Shown: positions 9,334-18,229 of the stretch, piece after piece | Numbering within the stretch: position 1 is the stretch's first letter | Layout: the number at the start of each line of letters is the position of its first letter | Assembly (NCBI GenBank): GCA_014138725.1 | Contig: JACJID010000003.1 | Coordinates: 1,178,001 to 1,242,000 of the forward strand | DNA: 64,000 bases | Source of the DNA: Kutzneria viridogrisea | GTDB lineage: Bacteria > Actinomycetota > Actinomycetes > Mycobacteriales > Pseudonocardiaceae | Direction of reading: 5' to 3' | Position numbers and translations under genes: made by a program | Notes under the pieces: model-generated | Told to the model about the DNA's origin: nothing | Seen by the model: only the letters and a program-made list of their open reading frames with translations | Database searches by the model: none

Positions 9334-10173
9334 ATGAAGGACGAAGAAGTTACTCGCACGGCGAGAGAAATCCTTGAGCACGTCGTGCGCGCCACGGAGA
9401 CCCTGGAGGCCACGGAGAAGGCCGCAGTACTGACCGTGCTGAGCAACAGTCTGAAAGCCGAACTGTGCGATGCTGTTGGCGCCGTCGAGGAGAAACGTCA
9501 GTACCTACATGTCGGCTGCACAAGCACCGCAGAGTTCCTCAAAGCCGCATGTCACTACTCAGGCCGCGAAGCATCAGCGTTGGTCTCATGCGCGACCCTG
9601 TTCAGGGAGCACCTGCCCCGGACCCGAGTGGCGCTCCGCGAAGGGCGCATCGGCTGGTCCCACGCGACCACCATGGTCAGAACAGTCAAACGGCTCGGCA
9701 TCGGCCCAGTCGCCGAGGCGGAGCCCATCTGGATCGACTCGATCGCAACCGATCAGCGCCCAGAGGCACTTCAACGCGTCGCCCGGGCCCGTGTGGTCGA
9801 GGCCGAAGCGAGCTCGCAGGGAAGTATCAGCACAGCCATAGAAAGATCGTCCAGGAAACAGGCCGCACTGACTCCGCTCACGCGCCCAACGGCGCCGACG
9901 TCACCGCGACCGCAGATCGACACGCCCTCTTCGACGCAGATTTTCCTCTGCACCACCCGTCACTGCATTCGATCGGGATGCACAAGCGCACCGAGCATGT
10001 GGAAGTTCGAGGTCGGAGTTCGTTGGCGAGACGGACAGGTTGAGCAGTTGAGCTGTCACGTGCTGGCGTGTGACCACCACGGCGAGAACGTCGTCGCACT
10101 CACGAGCGCGATCAAGGGGCACAGCGGCAGAGTTAGGCTCACCAGGTTGGCTGGGATGGATGAGGCAGCCTGA
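9334..10173 (+). CDS. DUF222 (13E12-repeat) family protein, C-terminal half probably degraded
   Basis: 279 residues from ATG 9334, which has GGGGGAG directly upstream. The first ~150 residues (TAREILEHVVRATETL, LHVGCTSTAEFLKAACHYSGREA, LPRTRVALREGRIGWSHATTMVRTVKRL) match the DUF222 domain found in REP13E12/HNH-endonuclease proteins of actinobacteria. From about residue 160 the sequence becomes Ser/Thr/Pro-rich and does not resemble the family. No HNH motif is present, and the protein is much shorter than the usual 400-500 residues. A frameshift or deletion that removed the HNH half is the simplest reading, so it may be a pseudogene. The gene lies alone, 60 bases before the response regulator. 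Confidence 0.6.
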   Translation: MKDEEVTRTAREILEHVVRATETLEATEKAAVLTVLSNSLKAELCDAVGAVEEKRQYLHVGCTSTAEFLKAACHYSGREASALVSCATLFREHLPRTRVALREGRIGWSHATTMVRTVKRLGIGPVAEAEPIWIDSIATDQRPEALQRVARARVVEAEASSQGSISTAIERSSRKQAALTPLTRPTAPTSPRPQIDTPSSTQIFLCTTRHCIRSGCTSAPSMWKFEVGVRWRDGQVEQLSCHVLACDHHGENVVALTSAIKGHSGRVRLTRLAGMDEAA

Positions 10174-10235
10174 CGGCACTGTGAGGTTGCTGGGAGAAGC
10201 CGGAGTCGAGGTTCGTGATCAGCGAGGATGGGGCG

Positions 10236-10916
10236 ATGCGTGTCCTGGTCGTAGATGACGAACCAGCTGTCCGCGAGTCGATCAGCCGTAGCCTCCGCTT
10301 TGAGGGCTACCGCGTCGAACTGGCCGCCGACGGGGTGGCGGCGCTGCGATCACTGGCAGCCGAGCCTGCGGACGCCGTTGTGCTGGACGTGATGATGCCA
10401 AGCATGGATGGTTTGGAGACCTGCCGTCGACTGAGGGCATCGGGCGACCGCGTCCCGGTGCTGATGCTCACAGCAAGACGGGCGGTCGGCGACCGGGTCG
10501 CGGGGCTTGACGCTGGTGCCGATGACTACCTGGCAAAGCCGTTCGCCCTCGAAGAGCTACTAGCGCGTCTCCGGGCACTGCTGCGGCGCTCTGACAACAA
10601 CATCAACGAAAAGCTCAGGTTTGGCGACCTCGAGTTGGACATGTCGACCCGGTCGGTCTCTCGATCCGGTCGCCTGATCGAACTCACTCGCACTGAGTTC
10701 GACCTTCTGGAGCTTCTACTCAGACATCCGCGACGCGTCTTGTCCAGGTCGGTGCTGTTCACCGAGGTCTGGGGCTACGACTTCGGCACCGGATCGAACA
10801 GCTTGGACGTGTACATCGGCTACCTGCGCCGCAAGTTGGAGACGAACGGGGAGGCCAGACTCGTGCACACAGTGCGCGGCGTCGGGTACGTCCTGAAGGA
10901 ATCGGAGAGCACTTGA
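10236..10916 (+). CDS. OmpR/PhoB-family response regulator (MprA-like)
   Basis: 226 residues from ATG 10236. Receiver domain with acidic pair DD at 7-8, phospho-acceptor Asp51 ([12 protein letters not shown]), Thr in MLTARRAV and Lys in [21 protein letters not shown]. The C-terminal winged-helix DNA-binding domain has [25 protein letters not shown] and [11 protein letters not shown]. Together with the next gene it forms a two-component system resembling MprAB, the cell-envelope stress pair of mycobacteria. Its stop codon overlaps the kinase TTG start (TTGA), so translation is coupled. The open frame begins 21 bases further upstream, but the [10 protein letters not shown] start is the family norm. 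Confidence 0.93.
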   Translation: MRVLVVDDEPAVRESISRSLRFEGYRVELAADGVAALRSLAAEPADAVVLDVMMPSMDGLETCRRLRASGDRVPVLMLTARRAVGDRVAGLDAGADDYLAKPFALEELLARLRALLRRSDNNINEKLRFGDLELDMSTRSVSRSGRLIELTRTEFDLLELLLRHPRRVLSRSVLFTEVWGYDFGTGSNSLDVYIGYLRRKLETNGEARLVHTVRGVGYVLKESEST

Positions 10917-12331
10917 AGCTAAGACGCCCGTCACTACGCCGCAGACTGGGAATTGTCTCTGCAGCAGCGGTTGCAGTTGCGGTGGTGGGCGTGTCGCTGG
11001 CCGCCTGGCTGCTGCTTCGCGACCAGTTGAGTGACGTCGTCAACGAGCGCCTCAACCGGCAGGTCGGATTCGCCATCAAGATCGACTCAGCGGGCATGCA
11101 GGTACCCGCTCCAGATGGCGGACCCGACACCCCGCTGTACCAAACCGTCTTCGCCGACGGCTCGTGGTTGGCGCCCACAGGTCAGGCCGCGATCCCTGTG
11201 TCGGCCACTGACCGCGAGGTGGCACGTCGCGAAAGGTACGAGTCCACCGAGGACGTCAAGATCAATTCAACTTCGTACAGAGTCCTGACACGCTGGATCC
11301 ACACGAAGCAGACCGGCCCCAACGGGCGCGCCGTCCAGATTGCAATAGACCTGAGCGAAATGAACAACACTCTCGGCCGCTTCGGACTGATCCTGGCGTT
11401 GACCGGCTCAGTCGGCATCATCGCCGCGGGTGTTCTTGGCTACCTGCTTACACGCGCAGGATTGCGACCAGTGGACCGCGTGATTGCAGCAGCTGAGCAC
11501 GTCGCCAGCACTCAAGACCTACGTGCCGCAGTTCCCGTGGAGTCGAACGACCCCGACGAAGTGACACGGGTGGCTGACAGCATGAACTCGATGCTGTCAG
11601 CCTTGGATGCGTCACGCGAGGCCCAGCGACGGTTGGTCGAGGACGCTAGCCACGAGTTGGCAACCCCCCTGACAAGTCTCCGCACAAATGTCGACTTGAT
11701 GCTGCGAGCGGAAAACCACCCAAGCCGCAGATTGGCCCCAGAGGATCGGCAGCGACTGCTAATAGATGTGCAGGCCCAGATGCGCGAACTGGACCATCTG
11801 ATCGACGAAGTGGTCGAACTGGCGAGAGACCCACGCAGCGATGAGGAGACAACCCCACTGGACCTCGCTGCGGTGGTACGGTCGGCGGTGGCCAGAGCGC
11901 GAACACGAACGCCACAGGTTGAGTTCCAGATCGACGCAGAATCGGTCGAGATCAGTGGTCGCACTGGAGCACTTGAGCGCGCCGTGCTGAACCTGCTGGA
12001 CAACGCGGCAAAGTGGGGACCGGCGGACGCACCCGTGGATGTGAGCGTGCGGCGGCAGGCAAGTGGCGCGGTGGTCTGCGTGGCTGACCGCGGACCTGGT
12101 GTACCCACCGCGGATCTACAGCGGGTCTTCGAGAGGTTTCACAGAGCCCCCGAGGCGCGGTCGATGCCAGGTTCAGGACTGGGACTGGCGATCGTGAGAC
12201 AGGTGGTGCTGGCGCACGGTGGCCGGGCGTGGTTGACACCTCGTGACGGCGGCGGGACACAGGCTTGGATCGAGTTGCCCAGCCCGGGCAGGGGCACAGC
12301 TAGACTGAGTGAGTGTGGACTCACTCATTGA
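10913..12331 (+). CDS. Membrane sensor histidine kinase (MprB-like)
   Basis: 472 residues starting at a TTG that overlaps the regulator stop. A basic N-terminus leads to a first membrane helix (about 18-38), an extracytoplasmic sensor of about 120 residues, a second helix ([22 protein letters not shown]), a HAMP linker, and a HisKA box with His247 in [19 protein letters not shown]. The ATPase domain has the N box [10 protein letters not shown]1 VADRGPGVP and G2 [19 protein letters not shown]. The family phosphorylates its partner regulator on envelope stress. The 3' end of the gene overlaps the upstream copy of the TetR operator. Confidence 0.93.
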   Translation: MKLRRPSLRRRLGIVSAAAVAVAVVGVSLAAWLLLRDQLSDVVNERLNRQVGFAIKIDSAGMQVPAPDGGPDTPLYQTVFADGSWLAPTGQAAIPVSATDREVARRERYESTEDVKINSTSYRVLTRWIHTKQTGPNGRAVQIAIDLSEMNNTLGRFGLILALTGSVGIIAAGVLGYLLTRAGLRPVDRVIAAAEHVASTQDLRAAVPVESNDPDEVTRVADSMNSMLSALDASREAQRRLVEDASHELATPLTSLRTNVDLMLRAENHPSRRLAPEDRQRLLIDVQAQMRELDHLIDEVVELARDPRSDEETTPLDLAAVVRSAVARARTRTPQVEFQIDAESVEISGRTGALERAVLNLLDNAAKWGPADAPVDVSVRRQASGAVVCVADRGPGVPTADLQRVFERFHRAPEARSMPGSGLGLAIVRQVVLAHGGRAWLTPRDGGGTQAWIELPSPGRGTARLSECGLTH

Positions 12332-12352
12332 CATGAGTGAGCGCTCACTCAT
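12306..12352. promoter_or_regulatory. Paired palindromic operators for the TetR-type repressor
   Basis: Two inverted repeats built from the same half-site. TGAGTGAG and CTCACTCA with a six-base spacer lie at 12306-12327, and a perfect 20-base palindrome (ATGAGTGAGC and its complement) lies at 12333-12352. The second ends 12 bases before the tetR start codon, so a bound repressor would block its own operon. The first overlaps the end of the kinase gene. Palindromes of this kind are typical TetR targets. Confidence 0.8.
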
Positions 12353-12364
12353 AAACTCTCCGGC

Positions 12365-13021
12365 ATGCCAGCGGACTCAAGCACGCGACGGCGCCGAGCC
12401 CCGGCGATGAGCACGGAAGAGCGTCGCGAGACGATAGCGGTGGCCGCTCTGCCGTTGCTCGCAGAGCACGGCACTGACGTCACCACGAGCCAGATCGCCA
12501 AGGCCGCAGGTATAGCGGAAGGCACGGTGTTCCGGGTCTTCAAGGACAAGCAAGAACTGTTGGACTTCTGCGTGCTCCGCGCATTCCAGACGCACGAGAC
12601 GCTGGAGTTGATCGACAGCCTGCCGGATTCGACACCGCTGGTGGAGCGACTGGTGCAAGCAGTCGGCGCACTGGCGGAGGCAGCGGGGCGTGCGGGGGCA
12701 CTGATGCACGCGTTGGGTGCGACGGGGTATCGGCCGGACGAGTCCCGGTTGAGGAAGTCGGCGAGCAAGGAACACGAACACCCGATCAACGAGGAGTTCA
12801 AGAAAGCGACCACAGCCTTGGCGAAGCTCCTTGGTTCGGGGTCCGAGGTACTGCGAGTGCCGGCCGAGCAGGCGGCAGGTTACCTGCTGGGACTGACGTT
12901 CGTCGGTCAGATGCAGGCCAAGAGGTCGGGCGGCCCAGCTCCAGAAGTAGCAGAACTCGTCGACCTGTTCCTTCACGGCGCGGTCGGCGCAACGACGAAT
13001 CAGGGGGGAAAGGACAGGTAA
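12365..13021 (+). CDS. TetR-family transcriptional repressor of the adjacent ABC exporter
   Basis: 218 residues. The N-terminal helix-turn-helix (RRETIAVAALPLLAEHGTDVTTSQIAKAAGIAEGTVFRVFKDKQELLDF) is a classic TetR domain; the rest is a ligand-binding helical domain of unknown specificity. The stop TAA shares one base with the ATG of the following ABC ATPase, so the three genes form one translationally coupled operon with the two operators immediately upstream. Autoregulation, with drug-like ligands relieving repression, is the expected behaviour of such a cassette (inference). Start ATG 12365 used; ATG 12407 (MSTEERRETI) is a possible alternative. Confidence 0.92.
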   Translation: MPADSSTRRRRAPAMSTEERRETIAVAALPLLAEHGTDVTTSQIAKAAGIAEGTVFRVFKDKQELLDFCVLRAFQTHETLELIDSLPDSTPLVERLVQAVGALAEAAGRAGALMHALGATGYRPDESRLRKSASKEHEHPINEEFKKATTALAKLLGSGSEVLRVPAEQAAGYLLGLTFVGQMQAKRSGGPAPEVAELVDLFLHGAVGATTNQGGKDR

Positions 13022-13962
13022 TGACCGATCTGATGATCGAAGCGACCGAGGTGACCAAGTCCTTCGGCACCGTGAAGGCACTGGACGGCGTGAGCATCCA
13101 GGTGCCGAAGGGAACGGTGCTGGGCCTGTTGGGGCACAACGGAGCAGGCAAGACGACGTTGGTGAACATCCTCACCACGCTGATGTCCCCGACGAGCGGT
13201 CACGCGACAGTGGCTGGCCTGGACGTGATGCGGCACGGGGACCAGGTCCGCAGCAGGATCGGACTGACCGGCCAGTTCGCCGCAGTCGACGAGAACCTGA
13301 GCGGCGTGGACAACCTGGTGCTGATCGCCCGCCTGCTGGGGGCGAGCAGGAAGCAGGCAAAGGACCGGGCGGGCGAGCTGCTGGCGACGTTCGACCTGAG
13401 CGAGGCGGCGACCCGGCTGGCCAAGACCTACTCCGGCGGCATGCGGCGCAGGCTGGACCTGGCGGCAAGCCTGGTGGGCAGGCCAGACGTGATCTTCCTG
13501 GACGAGCCGACCACCGGGCTCGACCCGCTCAGCAGGATTGGCCTGTGGGAGATCGTCGAGGGGCTGGTCGGCGACGGCACGACCGTGCTGCTGACGACGC
13601 AGTACCTGGAGGAGGCCGATCGCCTCGCCGACTCGATCACCGTTCTGTCCAAGGGCAGGGTGGTGGCCGCGGGGACGGCGGCACAGCTCAAGGCGGAGGT
13701 CGGGCAGCGCACCGTGAGCGTGGTGCTGGCGAATCCGGACGACGCGGTGACGGCACTCGACGCGCTGTCCAGGGCGGGGCTGCACCCGATGCACGACAGG
13801 TCGCGCAACTCGATCGCCTCACCGGTGGCCAAGTCGACCGACCTGGCCACTGTGGTCCGAGCACTGGACGAGGCAGGGGTGGAGGTCGGCGAACTAGCGC
13901 TGTCCGAGCCGACCCTGGACGACGTCTACCTGGCAGTCAACAGCGAAGCGCCCGCCGCCTGA
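13021..13962 (+). CDS. ABC-2 type drug exporter ATP-binding subunit (DrrA family)
   Basis: 313 residues. Walker A GHNGAGKTT near residue 39, signature YSGGMRRRLDLAASL, Walker B VIFLDEPTTGLD and H-loop LLTTQYLEEADRLAD. The C-terminal ~80-residue extension (HDRSRNSIASPVAK... EPTLDDVYLAV) is typical of DrrA, the daunorubicin-efflux ATPase. It energises export through the membrane partner that follows after 16 bases. Located in an operon controlled by the TetR gene, which suggests an inducible resistance pump; the substrate cannot be read from the sequence. Confidence 0.94.
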   Translation: MTDLMIEATEVTKSFGTVKALDGVSIQVPKGTVLGLLGHNGAGKTTLVNILTTLMSPTSGHATVAGLDVMRHGDQVRSRIGLTGQFAAVDENLSGVDNLVLIARLLGASRKQAKDRAGELLATFDLSEAATRLAKTYSGGMRRRLDLAASLVGRPDVIFLDEPTTGLDPLSRIGLWEIVEGLVGDGTTVLLTTQYLEEADRLADSITVLSKGRVVAAGTAAQLKAEVGQRTVSVVLANPDDAVTALDALSRAGLHPMHDRSRNSIASPVAKSTDLATVVRALDEAGVEVGELALSEPTLDDVYLAVNSEAPAA

Positions 13963-13978
13963 CCTTGAGGAAGCAACG

Positions 13979-14830
13979 ATGACAACGACCATCTCGACCG
14001 CACCCGCGGTCGACCAGGACAAACCGGGGCGTCCGAGCGGCTGGCACGGCAGCAGCTTCGTGACCCAGGTGTGGGTGTTGACGGCGCGTTCGATGAACGC
14101 GTTCTGGCGAGACCCGAGAATGCTGTTCTTCAGCCTGTTGCAGCCGCTGGTGATGCTGCTGCTGTTCAGCCAGGTCTTCGGCGGGCTCAGCAAGCTGGGC
14201 GGCCTGGACCAGTACGGCGACTACATCAACTACCTGTTGCCGTCCACATTGGTCACCACCACCATGACGGCGGCGATGAGTTCGGGTGTCGGTCTGCTCA
14301 CCGAGATGTCCAACGGCGTGATCGCCAGGTTCCGCTCGATGCCGATCAGCCTCTTCTCGGTGCTGCTGGCGCGCAGCCTCTCCGACATCGTACGGATGGG
14401 CATCCAGCTGCTGGTGATGCTGGTGGCGGCCGCTCTCCTGTTCGGGTTCCGGCCCGCCGGTGGAGTGATGGGGGTCGTCGGAGCGCTGGCGGTGTCGCTG
14501 GTGGTGGGCTGGGGCCTGAGCTGGCTGTTCCTGGCGATCGCCACCTGGGTGAAGAAGCCGGAGACCATGCAGGCGGTGGCGTTCCTGACGATGTTCCCGC
14601 TGATGTTCGCGTCGAGCGCCTACATGCCGCCGTCCACCATGCCGAGCTGGGTCCAGGCCGTGGCCACCGTGAACCCGCTCAGCTACGCGGTCTACGCCTC
14701 GCGTGGGCTGGCGACGACGATCTGGGAGTCGCCGGCGGTGCAGACGCTGACCGCCTCGCTGGCGATCTCGCTGGTGATCGCGGCGGTCGGTGGCTGGATC
14801 GCGACGAGGAACTTCCGCCGCACCACCTGA
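13979..14830 (+). CDS. ABC-2 type drug exporter membrane subunit (DrrB family)
   Basis: 283 residues from ATG 13979 with GAGGAA eight bases upstream. Six predicted membrane helices, beginning with LFFSLLQPLVMLLLFSQVFGG and including LLVMLVAAALLFGF and AVSLVVGWGLSWLFLAIATWV. The conserved ABC-2 permease segment MFPLMFASSAYMPPSTMPSWVQAVATVNPLSY is clear. Partner of the DrrA-like ATPase directly upstream. The gene ends before a strong hairpin terminator. Confidence 0.93.
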   Translation: MTTTISTAPAVDQDKPGRPSGWHGSSFVTQVWVLTARSMNAFWRDPRMLFFSLLQPLVMLLLFSQVFGGLSKLGGLDQYGDYINYLLPSTLVTTTMTAAMSSGVGLLTEMSNGVIARFRSMPISLFSVLLARSLSDIVRMGIQLLVMLVAAALLFGFRPAGGVMGVVGALAVSLVVGWGLSWLFLAIATWVKKPETMQAVAFLTMFPLMFASSAYMPPSTMPSWVQAVATVNPLSYAVYASRGLATTIWESPAVQTLTASLAISLVIAAVGGWIATRNFRRTT

Positions 14831-14844
14831 TCAGTACGGGGCAC

Positions 14845-14883
14845 GACAAGGGGCCTGCCGCAGATCGCGGCAGGCCCCTTGTC
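14845..14883. terminator. Strong bidirectional hairpin terminator
   Basis: Perfect 17-base-pair stem (GACAAGGGGCCTGCCGC at 14845-14861 and its exact complement at 14867-14883) with a five-base loop, lying between the convergent drrB-like and copD-ctaG genes. There is no T-run, as is common in actinomycetes. Confidence 0.85.
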
Positions 14884-14885
14884 GG

Positions 14886-16916
14886 CTACTTGGGGGAACG
14901 GCGCTCGCTGAGTTTGTCGAGCATCGCGTTGTAGGCGGCGAGCTCGGCGTCACCGTCAGCGTCGGCCCTGCGGTCGGAGCGGCGGGCGGCGCGCTCGTCG
15001 GTGCGGGCCCACTGGGTCAGCAGCGCGAGCATGACCACGAGCAGCGGGATCTCGCCGGAGGCCCAGGCGATGCCGCCGCCGAGTCGCTGGTCGGCGAGTT
15101 CGTTGGTGACCCAGGGCAGCGCGAGCGACCGGTAGAAGTTCTGGCCGATCACGGTCTGCATGCTCATCAGGATGACGCCGAAGAACGCGTGGAACGGCAT
15201 GGAGGCGAAGACCATGCCGAGCCGACCGAGCGGTGGCAGCTTGCGCGGCGCCTGGTCCACGCCGATGACCGGCCAGTAGAACAGGTAGCCGACCAGGATG
15301 AAGTGGGCGTTCATGGCGAGGTGCGCCCAGTGATAGGCCAGCGCGGAGTCGAACAGCCCGGAGAAGTACAGGACGTAGAACGAGCCGACGAACAGCACGA
15401 GCGCGATCACGGGGTGGGTCAGCGCGCGCGCGATCGGCGAGTGCACGGCGGTGAGCAGCCACTCCCGCGGACCGCTCGGTGCGTCCCTGCCTGCGACGGG
15501 CAGCGCGCGCAGGGCCAGTGTGACGGGACCGCCGAGCGCGAGCAGTGGCGGCGCGAGCATGTTGAGCATCATGTGCCCGCCCATGTGCACGCTGAACATG
15601 GATGGCGAGTAGCGGCCGATCCCGGACGAGGTGGCGAGCAGCACGGTGAGGCAGCCGCCGAGCCAGGCGACGGTCCGGCCGACGGGCCACTTGTCCCCGC
15701 GCTGGCGCAGGCGCCGAACTCCGAGCAGGTAGGTCAGGGCGCCGAGTATCGAGGCGGTGCCGAACACGAGGTCGAACCGCCAGTCGAACAGCAGTTTGAG
15801 CACGGTGGGTGCGCCGTCAAGCGGATAGCCGATGAGCAGCTCGATCGTGCTGACCTGGCCGTAGACGTCCTGCGGCGGCGGGGTCCTGGCCAGCGCGGCG
15901 GCGACACCGATCGTCACGAACATGATCAGGATCTCGACCGCGGCGAGCTTGACCAGTGCCCGGCCGGAGCCACCGGCGGCGATCGCCCGCACCCCGCGTT
16001 GGCGCTGGAGGTAGCCGAAGACGCCGAGCACCACCAGCAGCGCGATCTTCGCGAGCACGAGCAGGCCGTACGAGGTGGTGAACAGGTCCTCGACCGGCAG
16101 GCGGACCAGCGCGTTGATGACCCCGGACAAGGCCATCACGAGCCAGCACACCAGCGCCACCTTGGAGAACCGGCTGGCGGCGAGCCCGAGGTGGTCGCCG
16201 CGCCTGCGGGCGTGCGCGAGCAGGGCGACCAGGCCGCCGACCCACAGCGCGGCGGCGATCAGGTGATAGAGCAGGCTGTTGGTGGCCAGGTCGTGCGAGC
16301 CGCCGCTGGAGGAGTGCCCGCTGGCGGCGACCGGCACGAGCGCGACCAGCGAGCCGAAGAACAGGGTGGCGGTCCAGCCCCAGGACACGGCCAGGAAGCA
16401 GCCGACGGCCAGCACGAACACGATCGCGGCGGTGATCACCCAGGCCTCGGCCTGCTCCACGTCGCCGATGCTCTTGAACAGCACGGCGGGGGCGAGCATG
16501 GAGCCGACCGGCTTGCCCACGGCGTCGGCCAGGGTGAACGGCACTTCGAGCAGGGCGCCGACGCACCAGGCCACGGCGGACCAAGCGGCGGCGCGCAGCG
16601 CGGCGTAGCCGTCCACGGTCAGCACGCCGTTCTGCCTGGCGGGCACCAAGAACGCGGCGAGCAGCAGCGCACCGACGCAGAGCGTGGAAGCGGCCTCAGT
16701 GAGCACGCGCACGGCAGTGATGCCGTACCGGGTGAGCGCGCCGGGGTCGGGCAGGCCGAGGTTGGTGTAGAGCTGCTCGCTGCCGGAGAACATGGTCAGC
16801 ACCGCGGCCACAGCGGCCGCGATGACCGTGCTGACCAGGAGCAGGGGCAGTAGCGCCGCGCGCCGTCTTGCCGGTGCGCTGGGTGCGGGAGCGGCGATCA
16901 CGACGTCTTCAGGCAC
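14886..16916 (-). CDS. Fused CopD copper-transport / CtaG cytochrome oxidase assembly membrane protein
   Basis: 676 residues with about 14-16 predicted membrane helices. The N-terminal half carries a CopD-type region (SHDLATNSLLYHLIAAALWVGGLVALLAH and GVINALVRLPVEDLFTTSYGLLVLAKIALLV). The C-terminal half is the CtaG (caa3 assembly) domain with MFSVHMGGHMMLNMLAPPLLALGGPVTLALRALP and YHWAHLAMNAHFILVGYLFYWPVIG, where the His/Met residues are likely copper ligands. The fusion is common in actinobacteria and is thought to move copper to cytochrome oxidase or to manage copper stress. It ends in a short charged cytoplasmic tail. It follows an MFS gene on the same strand with a 26-base gap. Confidence 0.92.
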   Translation of the reverse strand: MPEDVVIAAPAPSAPARRRAALLPLLLVSTVIAAAVAAVLTMFSGSEQLYTNLGLPDPGALTRYGITAVRVLTEAASTLCVGALLLAAFLVPARQNGVLTVDGYAALRAAAWSAVAWCVGALLEVPFTLADAVGKPVGSMLAPAVLFKSIGDVEQAEAWVITAAIVFVLAVGCFLAVSWGWTATLFFGSLVALVPVAASGHSSSGGSHDLATNSLLYHLIAAALWVGGLVALLAHARRRGDHLGLAASRFSKVALVCWLVMALSGVINALVRLPVEDLFTTSYGLLVLAKIALLVVLGVFGYLQRQRGVRAIAAGGSGRALVKLAAVEILIMFVTIGVAAALARTPPPQDVYGQVSTIELLIGYPLDGAPTVLKLLFDWRFDLVFGTASILGALTYLLGVRRLRQRGDKWPVGRTVAWLGGCLTVLLATSSGIGRYSPSMFSVHMGGHMMLNMLAPPLLALGGPVTLALRALPVAGRDAPSGPREWLLTAVHSPIARALTHPVIALVLFVGSFYVLYFSGLFDSALAYHWAHLAMNAHFILVGYLFYWPVIGVDQAPRKLPPLGRLGMVFASMPFHAFFGVILMSMQTVIGQNFYRSLALPWVTNELADQRLGGGIAWASGEIPLLVVMLALLTQWARTDERAARRSDRRADADGDAELAAYNAMLDKLSERRSPK

Positions 16917-16942
16917 ATGACGAGCCTAAGCCGCGACACAGG

Positions 16943-18145
16943 TCACACCGTCGGCGCTCCGGCCATCACGGGATCGGCCTCCCTGCGCCGGGTCCTGACC
17001 ACGAGCAACACCGTTGGCGGGATCAGCGCGACGATCACAGCGGCCATGCCCAGCGCGAAGGCCAGGGTGGTGGCCTGGGCCACCTGACCGATCAGCGGCG
17101 GCCCGGCGAGGAAACCGGTGTAGGCGACGGTGGTCACGAAGGCGATCTCCCGCTCTCCCCCGGTGCCGTCAGCGCGGCGGCCGACCGCACCGGCCAGCCC
17201 CATGGTGACGGGGAAGGAGAACGCGAGGCCGATCCCGGCGAGCATGAAGCCCAGGTAGCCGGCGGGCGCGGCGGGTACCAGCACGGCGGTGAGCAGGCCG
17301 ACCGCGGCCAGGGTGGCTCCGCCGGCCAGCAGCCGGTACGGCCCCCACTTGCGCTCGGCGCGCTCACCGGAGAGCCGAGTCGCCGCCATGGCCACGGAGA
17401 ACACGGCGTAACCAGCGGCGGCCAATGCGTCGGCGACTCCGCGTTCGCGCACGAGGAACAGCGCGGTCCAGTCGGCGGAGGCGCCCTCGGCGATGGCCGA
17501 GCACAGTGCGATGGCGGCCAGCAGCCAGAGCACTGGCATGCGGACCGGCGAGGGTCCGCTGACCACTTCATCCCCGGCACGGGCACGGGAGCGTTCGCCC
17601 TCGGCAGCGGGCAGCGAGGAGGTGATCAGCGCGATGAACAGCAGCCCGGCGGCCCCCGCGATGCTGAACTGGCTCAGCGGGGACCAGCCTCCCGCGGCGG
17701 CCAGCGCGGCACCGAGCGAGCCGAGCAGGCCGCCGATGCTGAACCCGGCGTGGAACACCGGCATCAGCGGGCGGTCCACCTCGCGGATCACGGCGACGGC
17801 GGCGATGTTCATCGACACGTCCAGCGAGCCGACGGTCAGTCCAAGCAGGAACAGCACGAGCCCGAGTTGCAGTGGGTCGGCGACCAGGCCGAGCACCGGC
17901 AGCACCAGGCAGCCACTGGCCGCACCGAGCACGACGAGCAGGCGCGCGCCGAACGCGGCGCACAGCCTGCCCGCGATCGGCGCGGAGCAGACCAGGCCGA
18001 CGCTGACCCCGAACAGGGACAGCCCGAGACCGCCGGGTTCGGCACCGACCTGCGCGGCGAGTGCGGGCACGCGAGCCGCCCAGGTGCCGAACACGGACCC
18101 GTTGAGCACGAAGACGCCGAACACCGCGGCTCGCCTGGACAGCAC
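16943..18145 (-). CDS. MFS transporter, probably sugar-responsive or efflux type
   Basis: 400 residues, about 12 membrane helices. The sequence (VFGVFVLNGSVFGTWAARVPALA, GSLDVSMNIAAVAVIREVDRPLMPVFHAGFSIGGLLGS) resembles the MFS subgroup of FucP/YbjJ-like proteins. Start chosen at GTG 18145, preceded by GGGGGAG; the longer open frame would run through the operator. It is divergent from a LacI-type regulator, and a LacI-type operator lies 20 bases upstream of the start, so the regulator very likely represses it. Substrate unknown. Confidence 0.87.
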   Translation of the reverse strand: MLSRRAAVFGVFVLNGSVFGTWAARVPALAAQVGAEPGGLGLSLFGVSVGLVCSAPIAGRLCAAFGARLLVVLGAASGCLVLPVLGLVADPLQLGLVLFLLGLTVGSLDVSMNIAAVAVIREVDRPLMPVFHAGFSIGGLLGSLGAALAAAGGWSPLSQFSIAGAAGLLFIALITSSLPAAEGERSRARAGDEVVSGPSPVRMPVLWLLAAIALCSAIAEGASADWTALFLVRERGVADALAAAGYAVFSVAMAATRLSGERAERKWGPYRLLAGGATLAAVGLLTAVLVPAAPAGYLGFMLAGIGLAFSFPVTMGLAGAVGRRADGTGGEREIAFVTTVAYTGFLAGPPLIGQVAQATTLAFALGMAAVIVALIPPTVLLVVRTRRREADPVMAGAPTV

Positions 18146-18165
18146 GGCTCCCCCTAGTTCCCGGT

Positions 18166-18181
18166 ACTGAAGCGCTTCAGT
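18166..18181. promoter_or_regulatory. LacI-family operator palindrome
   Basis: Perfect 16-base palindrome ACTGAAGCGCTTCAGT with the central CG typical of LacI/GalR operators, sited between the divergent MFS and lacI-type genes, 20 bases from the MFS start. Confidence 0.85.
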
Positions 18182-18229
18182 GAGTCTAACCGGCCAACTG
18201 GCGATTCCGCGCCAACTATTCTTTGTCAC

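Noticed and set aside
14790-16853. 687-codon plus-strand open frame opposite copD-ctaG
   Set aside because: Extremely Glu/Gln/Arg/His-rich shadow, with no ribosome site or domain. The membrane protein on the other strand is convincing.
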